Assembly: GCA_003439945.1 (NCBI GenBank)
Contig: QVRM01005270.1
Span: 497,450 to 561,449 of the forward strand
Origin: Dermanyssus gallinae
Taxonomy: Eukaryota > Arthropoda > Arachnida > Mesostigmata > Dermanyssidae
Direction of reading: 5' to 3'
Length of the DNA: 64,000 nucleotides
Made by a program: the position numbers and the translations under genes. Numbering within the stretch: position 1 is the first letter of the stretch; each line of letters starts with the position of its first letter. Below the pieces are notes generated by a model. That model saw nothing but the letters and a program-made list of their open reading frames with translations, did no database searches and was not told the DNA's origin. Positions 27,986-64,000 of this stretch are shown here, in pieces.

Positions 27986-27989
<4 letters not shown>
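23430..27989. other. No gene recognised; GC-richer block 24.4-25.3 kb
   Basis: The 24400-25300 stretch is visibly GC- and CpG-rich compared with its neighbours and carries short overlapping frames on both strands. It includes (GATG)-like runs at 24779-24803 and a triple GTGCTGAA at 24908-24931. It could hold a promoter or 5' UTR exon of PKD, but nothing in it proves that. The rest shows nothing recognisable. Confidence 0.4.
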
Positions 27990-28022
<33 letters not shown>

Positions 28023-28025
<3 letters not shown>

Positions 28026-29340
28026 GGTGTGTTCAAAACGTATCGCGACTTTTGAATTTTTGCGGGTTACGTATATTCGAATTTCGATTTTTTGTGGCGT
28101 TATGTTGGTACTCATGTCTCTCACTTATGCCGACAAGCTCGGCCATTTTGAATGTTCACTTAATTGTTGACAGCTGCTTTGCTTGCACGTGTTTTGGATC
28201 GTCTTCGATTTTTACCTATTCAAAAAAATGGATCAAGGAACCTGTATCAAATTTTGTGTGAAAAACGAAATTAAGTGCGCGGATGCATTCCGAATGTTGA
28301 CTGTGGCATACGGAGAAGCTACCTTGGACCGAAGCAACGTTTATCGGTGGTACAAAATGTTCTCAGAAGGCCGAGAAGATGTGAACGACGAAGAGCGTGC
28401 CGGACGCCCGAGCACTTCAACAACAGACGAAAAAATTAATGAAGTGGAGAAAATGGTATTGGCCAATCGTCGAATCACCGTTAGAGAAGTTGCTGAGGAC
28501 CTAAACATATCGATTGGCTCGTGCCATTCGATTTTTATCAATGATTTGGGCATGAGACGGGTCGCCGCGAAATTCGTACCAAAATTGCTCAATTGCGACC
28601 AAAAACAGCATCGCATGAACATTGCTAATGAGATGTTGGACTCTGTCCGCGACGACCCAAATTTGCTCCAGAGGGTCATAACTGGTGACGAATCGTGGGT
28701 TTATGGTTATGACGTGGAAACCAAAGCTCAATCATCTCAATGGAAGCTGCCGCACGAACCAAGACCGAAAAAAGCGCGCCAAGTTCGGTCGAATGTGAAA
28801 GTTTTGCTGACAGTTTTCTTCGATTGCAGGGGCGTGGTGCATCATGAGTTCTTGCCACAGGGTAGAACGATCAATAAGGAATATTACCTGCAAGTTATGC
28901 GCAATTTGCGCGAAGCAATCCGCCAGAAACGCCCGGATTTGTGGAAGAACAAAAATTGGCTTTTGCACCACGATAACGCCCCTGCTCACACATTGTTGCT
29001 TGTGCGCGAGTTTTTGGCCAAAAACAACACACTAATGATGCCGCAGCCACCGTATTCCCCAGATCTGGCCCCCTGTGACTTTTTCTTGTTCCCTAAACTG
29101 AAGAGGCCCATGAAAGGACGACGTTACGCTACGCTTGACGAGATAAAGACGGCATCGAAGGAGGAGCTGAACAAGATAAAAAATGGTTTTTTGAAGTGCT
29201 TCGAAGATTGGAAAAACCGTTGGCACAAGTGTATAATATCTCATGGGGATTACTTTGAAGGGGACAAAATAGATATTCATGAATAAATGAATAATTTTTG
29301 AAAAAACACAAAAGTCGCGATACGTTTTGAACATCATATG
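28023..29340 (+). mobile_element. Full-length mariner transposon with inverted repeats
   Basis: The element is about 1318 bp. Left and right ends share a perfect 25-bp inverted repeat (28030-28054 and 29309-29333, core GTTCAAAACGTATCGCGACT). If the outer seven bases (with mismatches) are included, each end abuts a TA dinucleotide, the mariner target duplication. It sits in an (AT)n run at 27990-28022, so the flanking TA alone proves little. A single uninterrupted transposase frame fills the interior. Perfect inner repeats and an intact frame point to a young copy. Confidence 0.93.
28228..29286 (+). CDS. Mariner transposase, intact, DD34D
   Basis: This 352-residue transposase would cut and join the element at TA sites. 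The ATG at 28228 (MDQGTCIKFC) is chosen because it gives the usual mariner length; the frame is open 15 codons further up without family similarity. The N-terminal half carries paired helix-turn-helix DNA-binding motifs (about residues 1-110, including RWYKMFSEGRE and the GRPST hook). The linker has KFVPKLL in place of the WVPHEL type. Catalytic Asp154 (TGDESW), Asp249 (HHDNAPAH) and Asp284 (YSPDLAPCD) are all present, with exactly 34 residues between the last two. There is no stop or frameshift. The length matches active mariners (about 345-352), so it is possibly functional; activity is not shown by sequence alone. Confidence 0.95.
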   Translation: MDQGTCIKFCVKNEIKCADAFRMLTVAYGEATLDRSNVYRWYKMFSEGREDVNDEERAGRPSTSTTDEKINEVEKMVLANRRITVREVAEDLNISIGSCHSIFINDLGMRRVAAKFVPKLLNCDQKQHRMNIANEMLDSVRDDPNLLQRVITGDESWVYGYDVETKAQSSQWKLPHEPRPKKARQVRSNVKVLLTVFFDCRGVVHHEFLPQGRTINKEYYLQVMRNLREAIRQKRPDLWKNKNWLLHHDNAPAHTLLLVREFLAKNNTLMMPQPPYSPDLAPCDFFLFPKLKRPMKGRRYATLDEIKTASKEELNKIKNGFLKCFEDWKNRWHKCIISHGDYFEGDKIDIHE

Positions 29341-29342
29341 TA

Positions 29343-30047
29343 TATGGTTAGCTTACTACGCAAGGGCTTATGAGAAGCGCTATATATATATATATATATA
29401 TAATTTATGGGACCGTCTGCTCCGGTCGGCAAAGTTATTTAAACACATTTTCAACAATTGTAACAATTGAGAACATTTTGCAGAAAAGGCTATTGCCTGT
29501 GTCTGCAAAAAGATAATATATATGAAGACGCCGTTGCCGCTTTAAGTATGGTTGGTGTTTTCCAACGAATCCGGTTACATGCTAGGCGAGGCATACGACC
29601 AAGCTCTAGCATATTACGCAGTAAAATACGACCACGGTTGATGGACGATGAAGTCGAGTTGTGAACTCGAACACTGAACAAAGGGGCTGGAACAAGTGCT
29701 CGATTTTTTTCCCGTCTTAGAGCTTGGCGGCTGGCCTCTGAAACGACGACCGCTACGACTATATATTCTTACTATACTCAATATTAGCCCTATCCCAACG
29801 GCTGACGCTGGTGGCCAATCCAATGTTGTAGCTTTCGTACGTTTATTATAACGTCACGCCACCCCGCAATGGATTGGCAGCTTGTACGTTTTTCTACGTA
29901 GGTTAGGACACACGTCCTAAACCCTCTTGTAGGACATGGTTGTCCAGCATCGACTGACGCAAAAACAACAACACCAATGCAAAATCTGTTTCGAAGTCTA
30001 ATTCTGTGCATTGTGACATACTGGCACACACACGCTTGCATAAAACA

Positions 30048-30100
<53 letters not shown>

Positions 30101-30463
30101 ATCATAAACACGCATATGTATACTGAGCTGTTACAAGTTACGTGTATACATGAATGTGTTGAGAAGATGTTATGTCACTTTGGTATTCAGATTTTGCTGC
30201 TTCTGGATCTTGAATATGTTTCTGAATATGCTATCTTGTGTATGCATATCGTGGTGCGTGCGCAGTAGAAAAGCATTCCAAAGTGTATGAAGAGTCGTAG
30301 CTATTTTTTCATGGCTCATTCTTGTGGACTCCGTCCAAGCTGAAGGGCTTGCTATATAAAAAGTCGTTAGTTCTCGGCGAAACGTTACCACATGAACTGC
30401 GTCTGTAAAATTGGCATCAAATTTTTATTACGCCACATAGCTTGTTAATCAGCTTTAGATCTA

Positions 30464-30522
<59 letters not shown>

Positions 30523-31160
30523 TTGAATAAAAGTTGGTGCATGTATAATTCTTATTGCGCTTTATTCCCGCAAGCGTTCGTTTTTGTATCACCCTGAGCA
30601 TACATGTGGAGAGGACATCGCTTGTCAAGCCGATCCCACACATCTATTCGTTTTACAATTACGCATATCTAGCCACCGTCGAATTTAGTTTTTGTTTATA
30701 AGAGTTGTAAAGATCAAGTCTGATATTGATAACCACCATTAAATGAGTTGCAGTACAAAAAGGGGATAGCTGTATGACATCACACAGAGCATGTTGCGGT
30801 TATGCTACACAATTCGTTGTGTTACGTATCGCATATGAAGCTTTTTTAGTACACTATGTAAATGCGTGAATCTGATGCACTTAATTTTGCTTTGTTACAC
30901 ATAGTTGTTCTACCACGGTCACCGAATCGCAAGTCCTGCGTGTTGCCTGATTCTATGAGTGGACTGTTGTTCTCGTCGCTCGCAGTTTGTCGTCGGTAGA
31001 GAAGGAGGACCAGCTATTATGTTATGCGAAATATATGTATTAAGTTTCTGTTATGCTGTATGGTGGTTTGTCTGCCGGCCTAGTGGCATAGAACGCTGCT
31101 CCAACATAAGAAGTGGATGAAATAATGAACAATAATACTCTAACTGGGTTGTGCAATTGG
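29343..31160. other. No gene recognised
   Basis: (AT)n runs at 29380-29402, 30050-30098 and 30476-30518 are the only structure I can identify between the intact mariner and LINE copy 3. Confidence 0.5.
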
Positions 31161-31169
31161 GGAATTGGG

Positions 31170-31202
<33 letters not shown>

Positions 31203-31289
31203 TTTTTTTTTTTTTTGCACAACAAATTTTTATTATAATTTAGAAGAATATATATAATGCTTCTCGGCATTGCTGCTCGTCGACCTAGT

Positions 31290-31662
31290 TGCTCCTTCTG
31301 CGCGCCCCGTAGCCGCTCTATCGCTCATGCCCGTGAGGAAGTCCTGCCCGCCCCCTGGCGCGAAGGTCCGGGTCCATCCAGTCTCTCATAGTTCCGAGCA
31401 CTGAGGTCGCGTTACCTCTTTAGATGTCCAGGGACAGTCGCTGGGAGAAGAAGGCGTGCGCCCTCTTGTCCATCGTCGCCTGCCGTAACGCGTCGCCAAC
31501 CCGAGAGATCAATGTTACCGTGAGGGGCCCAGAGCCACCCATCGTCTCGAACGCGAATGGCGAAAAGTAGTGCGCCCGACTTAGGTCCGCATACTTTCTT
31601 ATCTTTGAGGTCTCAGCTCGCGAAACGGCAGTCCCCGGGCGGGACGCGCCGGGACCGACTAT
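31290..31662 (-). mobile_element. LINE fragment, C-terminal region (copy 3)
   Basis: The minus strand reads VGPGASRPGTAVSRAETSK, HYFSPFAFETMGGSGPL, FFSQRLSLDI, a stop, then RGNATSVLGTMRDWMDP. It is about as long as copy 2 and collinear with it. It is bounded by (ATT)n at 31661-31685 on its 5' side and, after about 90 bp, by poly-T plus (TTA)n at 31169-31216 on its 3' side. The in-frame stop before RGNA shows decay. Confidence 0.75.
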
Positions 31663-32022
31663 TATTATTATTATTATTATTATTATGATTGTGACAACTT
31701 CCAGATAAGAGCGTTCTTCTAGTCCTATTCTATTAGCCAGCCGAGTGATCGATCGTAGAAACGGCACCATGTCCTACCACCACAGCGAGAATCCGGTTTG
31801 TTGCCAACATGTCGCATTGTCGCCGACATGTCGCATTGTCGTTTACCTGTTCGTTTGTTCGTTCGCTCACCTTTTGTGCTTCTCTCTGTGCACGTGTGTG
31901 TGCCGATTTCAGATGCCGCGCTAGTGGCCAGGCGGTGGACGTCGTCAACATCGTCAAACTCGTCGTCATCACCATACTGCCAGCTGTCCGAGTCCGGCAG
32001 TCCGGCACACAACGAAGCCGCC
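31663..32022 (+). promoter_or_regulatory. Probable 5' UTR region upstream of PKD start
   Basis: The 110 bases before the proposed PKD ATG are relatively GC-rich, and a candidate 3' splice site (GATTTCAG) lies at 31905-31912. The first 5' UTR exon would then lie further upstream. No TATA box or initiator could be assigned. The left part is the edge of an (ATT)n run next to a LINE fragment. Confidence 0.3.
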
Positions 32023-58488
<26,466 letters not shown>

Positions 58489-58896
58489 GACACGGCAAGG
58501 TTATTGTTATTGTTGTTGTTGTTGTCCGCCGATGACCGACCATTGTTGTCTGCCTGATCGCGGTCGACAACCTACCCAACCATTCGCCAGCCAGTATACT
58601 CACTGGCAGAGACCGGCACAAAATGATGATGCAAACACGGCGGCGTGGCCGGCAACAATGCATGAAGCAATGCCAGGCTAACAGTCGGTCTAGTCGAGTG
58701 ATCCAACTCAAGTGTTTGTTCTACAAGAACAGCAACGACAACGACGATAGCAGCAGCAGCAAGAATTACAACTGCTGTAACTACATCTACTTGTACTACA
58801 ACTACAGTTACTTAAGGAAGCCGAAATATAGCTTACTGTACGCCAACAGTTAAAAACTTTAAGAGAGACCTGTACATACGATGTATGTATCGATCA

Positions 58897-58936
<40 letters not shown>

Positions 58937-58939
58937 CAA

Positions 58940-58989
<50 letters not shown>

Positions 58990-60400
58990 CACATGTATGC
59001 ATATGGTACGATGGCAGAGGAAGAGGAACATACTTGTAGCAAGAAATGAAGCAACTGAACAAGGATGGCGAGATAGACGATCGTGATAAACGGGTGAAGC
59101 CCGCAGCTGGTGCGGCGCATCATTCCGATTAGGTTAGATTAGGTATTATGCTGGTGATGGAGAATATCGGTGGTAGAGGATATAGCGGCGTTGTTGTTAT
59201 GATTGTTGTTGTTGCTACTGCCTGTGCTGCTGCTGCTGTTGTTACTGATGATGATGATGATGATGTGTTCAGTCATACAATGACCGAAACTTCAACTCCA
59301 AGGAGGGGAAGGGTTGACGATAGCGTCGTCTATGTAGACACCCTTCTATGCTAGGACACGACGAATGGTGACAATGGGGCCCAGGTTTGTGGTCCAGGAC
59401 AGATTCAGCAAGGTGTTCTGGCATCACTCATGTCAATCACTTACTCACTCCATTCGACTCGAACATAGCAACAACAGCAATTGCACCCGTAACAAGAGCG
59501 GTCACAATGGCACTAACAAGAAAGGCAACTAAAGCAGCAGCAGCAGAAACAGCAGTGTTCATTCCCGCTTCTAATCCGTAATGTTTGTCATTTTACTAAT
59601 TTTCTTCTAGTGATAATGCTCGGCCATTTATAGGATGCCGACTTTACCGAGATCATTGATCGTAAGCGGATTGGAACGACACGGTCACAAAATGTTTGCA
59701 CAAGAACGTTAACGCCAACAACAACGACAACAACAACTACAACAATGACAGTGATACGATCATAGAGCGTCAATGAAATTCGGCGTACGTAACGCGAAGT
59801 ACAATAACATGACGATAGGACGTTTGTGTCAAAACTAGCACCCCCTATATAGCAATTGACCACCTAACGTGACGGAAGGCCGTTTTTTGTGTCAAACATA
59901 GCACCCCCTATCTAGCAATTGTTACTCTTCAGGTGTGTATATATCGAATATCGAATAACAATCAGGGCCAGATACATTCCACAGTGTGTGTGTGTGTGTC
60001 TATATCTGTTGTGATGTCACTTCACTCAGTCACGTGCGACGACTACGTTTGTTCTTAATTAATGGCCCATTAAGGCACACACACACACAAACATGGTTCA
60101 CACACGCGGCGTTATATTTTTACCGAAGAACATCTATCTACAAGCACATGCGATAGAGTATGCGTATATATCAGACGAAACCTGTGCAGGATACAGAGAG
60201 ATGGTGCTCAATCTGCCGAGATAATCAACTTCCCCCCGTCGATCCACCCCCGTGTGACGTTGGAAATTGATTGACCGTGTGACGATTGACGACTAGATAC
60301 GGTGTCGCTTTGGCGGCAGTGACACAGATGTACACAGATGACGCTGAAAAAGTCATGTGTACTAACTTTTAGCTAACTAACAATGTAGAATACAGTAGAG

Positions 60401-60437
<37 letters not shown>

Positions 60438-61066
60438 TATATATATATATTTGGGGGATGGGTTTCGTATAGAGTTAGGTGTATGAATGCATGGATGTTT
60501 TTGATGCCCGGGCAAATGCACGCGCAACGATGGTGCGGTGATGAGAATTCTAATCGATGTGCCGACACATGCGATTAGTTGTGATGATGATGATGAAAAC
60601 GATATTGATGACGACGAGAATATTGATGAGCTACGATAAATATGTGATTTGACGAGATCGACTCGATTTTGTACGACGAACTCGCACGGCTACTGAGCTC
60701 GCCAAGTGAATTGATTTCAACAACATTTTCAGGGTCATACGATCAGTGGTCATCTTGTGTTATGTGTTCGGTCATATTACAACACCGAACAGCAAAGGCC
60801 GCAACTGTTACAACAACGACAATGAAGTTTGGAAGAATCATACGAAAACTCTGCACGTAATTTTGTGTGTTTTGGGAAAATCAGGGTGGGGAAGTTGACA
60901 TGAATGCGTCCTTCGCTAATCACCACAGTCGATGACCTGGGCGGAACCAAGTTTTGCTTGAGGCACCAGAAGGCAAATGTCTCGCGCTTTTCTCTCTCTC
61001 TCTCTCGTCCTGCTGGCTCGTGTGTATTCGCAATGTCGACTCGTTTCATTTGTTCCGAACGGGACG

Positions 61067-61103
<37 letters not shown>

Positions 61104-61200
61104 GACGACAAGGTGAAATAAATTGTGAAGCTACGAATTTTACACAATACGCACTGGTGGCGGTCGTGATTTAAATTATTGACTGCTACGAACAGATGTG
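58489..61200 (+). other. PKD 3' flank and possible 3' UTR
   Basis: No AATAAA lies close to the stop. The first canonical one I see on the plus strand is at 61117-61122, which would give a 3' UTR of about 2.6 kb; variant signals nearer the stop are equally possible. The stretch holds GTT and CAG triplets (58500-58525, 58749-58763), (AT)n at 58902-58986 with duplicated CGATCAACC, GAT repeats near 59246-59263 and 60579-60595, and the tandem duplication at 59803. Confidence 0.4.
59803..59928. repeat. Diverged tandem duplication, about 60-bp unit
   Basis: Two adjacent copies share ACRTGACGRWAGG, GTGTCAAA, TAGCACCCCCTAT and TAGCAATTG, with several substitutions and small indels. They lie 1.3 kb past the PKD stop, so they may fall in the 3' UTR. 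Confidence 0.75.
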
Positions 61201-61980
61201 ACGTTAGATATGACTTCTGCTGGGGTAGACTAAGGTACGTTTTGAATGCCGAAACTAAATTGAGTCCTGGCCACAACTGTGACACGCGACACTTGTCGTA
61301 TTCAAAAGTTCTTTCAATTATAATACAAGCCGAAGTGTTAATGCTTTGTCTGCTTAGAGAAACAAGCAGCAATATTAGTGCGGCACTGTGGCGTCGAGCG
61401 TGTACGATACAGATGATATAACGGTTCATATAAATAGAAGAATTGACCTTCTCATAAGAAAATTGTTGTATCCAAAGCCCGTAACATATCCGTAACTGAC
61501 AGTTGAGTTGGCTCTGAATATTGCATTAATTGTTTGCCTGCGTTGCCGTCAACAAGGATCATAGACGCGTTTTACGTGAAGATGCTCATAAAACAATGCA
61601 ACCGATGCACCTCCTAAATCTTAACAGACTTGTGGTCATCTGTGAAGTAGCTAGTAAACACTTTCCTAGCCCGCCTTTTACCTAACTAAGAGTAAGTTTG
61701 CTCTCATAGGTTATAAATTCAGCAGACTTATTAAGCGGTGTCCAACAGATAGTCTAATGGGAATTCACCCCAACGGAATCGACATTTGTGATCCGAAATG
61801 GGACAGCGTGTTTAGGCCTTTTAATTACCCCTTAACACATATGCACCCGCTGAGTACACGACTCCATCCATTAACCCACTTAAAACCACCTCCTCTCCTC
61901 TGGTTTGGAATTGCCTAGCAGTAACATCGAGACCAGGGGGAGGGAGTCTCGTACACAGCCGTCTTCTGGTACCTCCTACA

Positions 61981-62421
61981 TTGAACCGGGGAGGGCGCTC
62001 GTCGGACCTCCTCCGCGTTTTTTACCGCATCAGGGCGTCTATGTACCTGAGTCTCCCATTCCAGTCAGACTGGCTAGACAATAATATTGGTGACAATGCA
62101 GGATATCTTCTCAATGGTACCTGCTTAGTTCGCGTCGGTGCGGAAGTGGCCCAGGGCCGAACAGTGGGCCACTGTGAAGACTTTCCCATTCTTCTGCTTG
62201 TGTCATATAGTAGGTTAGATGGCTCTGGACAGGGCCTGTTGTACCTGTTGTTGAGATCAGGAATCAATGGACAGACCAGCCAGGGCTGTCTCCGGATTGG
62301 GGTGGGCCCAAGCGATGATCCCGTCATGAAGAGCCTTTCGGTCTCACCTGAGCCCAGGCGACGCCGCCATCGAGAACGTCGTTCGCTGCGCTTAGTCGCC
62401 AGAAGATCCTATAGCAGCTGA
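61981..62421 (+). CDS. Unidentified open frame, 146 codons
   Basis: A relatively GC-rich block with an open frame on the plus strand and another on the minus strand (62022-62327). The plus reading includes LPFQSDWLDNNIGDNAGYLL and a basic end PEPRRRRHRERRSLRLV. Neither strand gives a family I know. It might belong to a retroelement 5' region. Orientation is uncertain. Confidence 0.18.
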   Translation: MNRGGRSSDLLRVFYRIRASMYLSLPFQSDWLDNNIGDNAGYLLNGTCLVRVGAEVAQGRTVGHCEDFPILLLVSYSRLDGSGQGLLYLLLRSGINGQTSQGCLRIGVGPSDDPVMKSLSVSPEPRRRRHRERRSLRLVARRSYSS

Positions 62422-62862
62422 TATGCGAGCACCAATAGAACGTATGTACTAACCATTCTGTATCCCCTGCAGACGCGCATAGCCAGAGGGCGGCCCGCAG
62501 GGCATTGGGCATGATGTATCAACTCAAAGCTCTATGGGTCACCTTTTCCGGTTTCCTAGCACATTTTTCGACTAACATTTTCTGACTCAATCTAAATTGG
62601 TACCAAACCGTTACGCAAAGGCCATTACCCCTCATAGGCTGTAGACTCAAGCCTAGAGCAAGTGTTCATAAATTGGTTTTAGATGAAGATGACGGTTTAG
62701 ATTCACTAAATATCTTGAAAACTATAGCTTACCATGACCAAAATATTAAAACGAAAAATAAATTACACTAAATTAACACTACAATACATTGCATCTGCAT
62801 ATATCACAACGTACCTTCTGTTTAGTTCGTTCTTTCAGATTTGCGCACAATGATAAACATAT

Positions 62863-63309
62863 ATGCCAGACAAAGTTGATTTTAGCAACACTAGTATTTC
62901 ATACTTACAACGCGGCGAAATTAAGAGCAATCCAATTTGTAAGTTCCTCAACCATTTGGAACTTTTTATTTCTAAGGGCATGAAATACGGCTATGCCTCA
63001 CGGATGAATGAGATGCCTTGCAAAAGACAGCGGATGTTGGTTAAAAAACATGACAAGTTTTTGCCAAAAATTGAATCTTGCCGATCAACGCGCTTACGAG
63101 CGGCCGATTTAGATGAAGAAGGAATAATCTCTGATTATTGGCGCATTTTAAGAAGGATCGTTGGACATTACCAGAACCGTGGGCATGGCGGAAGAGATTG
63201 GAGGAGGTACGCAACGGAGTGCAGTGTTGTCTTACTGTTTCCAGATGAGGAAGTAGTGTTTTTATCGTACCAGCCCTGCAAACTGAGTATACGTATCGTG
63301 TACATATAA
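62863..63309 (+). CDS. Unidentified open frame, 148 codons
   Basis: An uninterrupted plus-strand frame in fairly AT-rich sequence, with protein-like composition: charged, few repeats, including FLNHLELFISKGMKYGYASR, LRAADLDEEGIISDYWRIL and RRIVGHYQNRGHGGRDW. No family was recognised. It ends before the decayed mariner at 63490. It may be an exon of an unknown gene, a transposon ORF or chance. Confidence 0.25.
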   Translation: MPDKVDFSNTSISYLQRGEIKSNPICKFLNHLELFISKGMKYGYASRMNEMPCKRQRMLVKKHDKFLPKIESCRSTRLRAADLDEEGIISDYWRILRRIVGHYQNRGHGGRDWRRYATECSVVLLFPDEEVVFLSYQPCKLSIRIVYI

Positions 63310-63489
63310 GCATAATCAGCCTTACTTAATTAAAAGAGTGGCTCTTTGTTAAATTCTGTGGAATCTGTCACTATGGTTTTGTGGCATCGCATTAAACTTC
63401 AAGAGCATGTAGACTTGGTGAAGTATGGTAAATGAACAATTGGAGCGTTAACAAAAAATATATATATATATATATAAATACCTAAGGTC

Positions 63490-64000
63490 CAAGGGCTTTC
63501 GTTCTGTTTTGCTTATTTTGCGCCAACTAGTGGCAGCTTTTTATATTTTGAGTTTGTTTTTAAGAAGTGAATAAAACGAGGTTCGATGATTTTTAAGGAT
63601 CTGAAAGTTGTGTTCTTAAGTGGTGGAAATGTGAAACACTGCTTATGGAGATAAAGCAGTGTCCCGGTGTACCGTGTATACGTATTACTATCGATTTCGC
63701 GACGCAAGTGAAGAGACCGGTGATCACCTCCGTTCGGGAAAGCCGTTATCTCAATAACAGAAAAAAACGTTGAGAAGTTTGTAATATCGTACTCAACTAT
63801 TGCCGAGTTACTATATAGGAAATAGCTGGGGTATGGGAGACATTTAATAGATCAGTTGTAATAGTCTTAACTGATATTTTTGCGTTAAGAAGACTGGCGG
63901 CGAAGTTCGTTCCAAAAATATCGAATTTCCGGCAAATTAACGTCCGTCGGGAGGTGTCACGAACTTCCCGAACTGATTTCTTAGGCAAAAGCAAAATACC
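63490..64000 (+). pseudogene. Decayed mariner running off the window end
   Basis: It is homologous, base for base over long stretches, to the minus strand of the 35168-35812 element. Shared landmarks are GCGCCAA-GGTGGCAG, ACGAGGTTCGRYGATTTTTAAGGA, CGTGTATACG and the segment ending CGTCCGTCGGGAGGTGTC. Translation gives RFRDASEETGDH, then LALRRLAAKFVPKISNF in another frame, a typical mariner linker region. It contains stops and frameshifts. The 5' end is truncated near an (AT)n run and the 3' end lies outside the window. Confidence 0.78.

Noticed and set aside
28341..28989. Minus-strand frames opposite the mariner transposase
   Set aside because: Shadows of the transposase coding strand.

Overview
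The window is eukaryotic, animal nuclear DNA. It holds one clearly recognisable host gene, split by GT-AG introns, set in a large amount of simple-sequence DNA and transposon debris. Five mariner-type elements, LINE fragments and tRNA-derived SINEs fit an arthropod. The mixture would suit a mite or tick relative, but that is a guess and no species can be named from the sequence. No bacterial operon, CRISPR array, rRNA or convincing functional tRNA gene was seen.

Region 1-31.9 kb (left half): no host gene could be recognised. It contains long (AT)n, (TTG/CAA)n, (ATT/AAT)n and CAG-type microsatellites, a 27-bp minisatellite (about 13.86-13.98 kb), two tRNA-derived SINEs (14.3 and 16.3 kb, the first with an 18-bp direct repeat on each side) and fragments of LINE reverse-transcriptase C-terminal regions (2.0, 6.9, 18.7 and 31.3 kb, all on the minus strand). 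It also holds an apparently intact mariner (28.02-29.34 kb) with terminal inverted repeats and an uninterrupted 352-codon transposase. Most open frames here are translated microsatellite (poly-Q, poly-N, poly-L, poly-IY) and are not reported as genes.

Region 32.0-58.5 kb: a protein kinase D (PKD/PRKD) gene on the plus strand. Thirteen exons from 37454 to 58488 join in frame without a gap and encode 1026 residues: ubiquitin-like N-terminal domain, C1a, Gly/Ser-rich linker, C1b, acidic/Asn-rich linker, PH domain, poly-Ala/Gly linker, CAMK-type kinase domain and tail. A probable 13-codon first exon with an ideal Kozak context lies at 32023, giving about 1039 residues. Twelve of the 13 introns are phase 0. 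The introns hold decayed mariners (32.2, 35.2 and 43.6 kb), LINE pieces (53.7 and 57.1 kb) and a poly(A)-tailed insertion with a 12-bp target-site duplication (52.6 kb).

Region 58.5-64 kb: 3' flank or UTR of PKD with (AT)n runs and a diverged 60-bp tandem duplication, unidentified open frames (62.0-63.3 kb), and a decayed mariner running off the window end. It belongs to the same family as the internally deleted copy at 35.2 kb.

The genes do not form a pathway: there is one signalling kinase gene and several generations of mobile DNA in and around it. All domain, splice and family assignments were made by reading the sequence; no alignment or database search was run.
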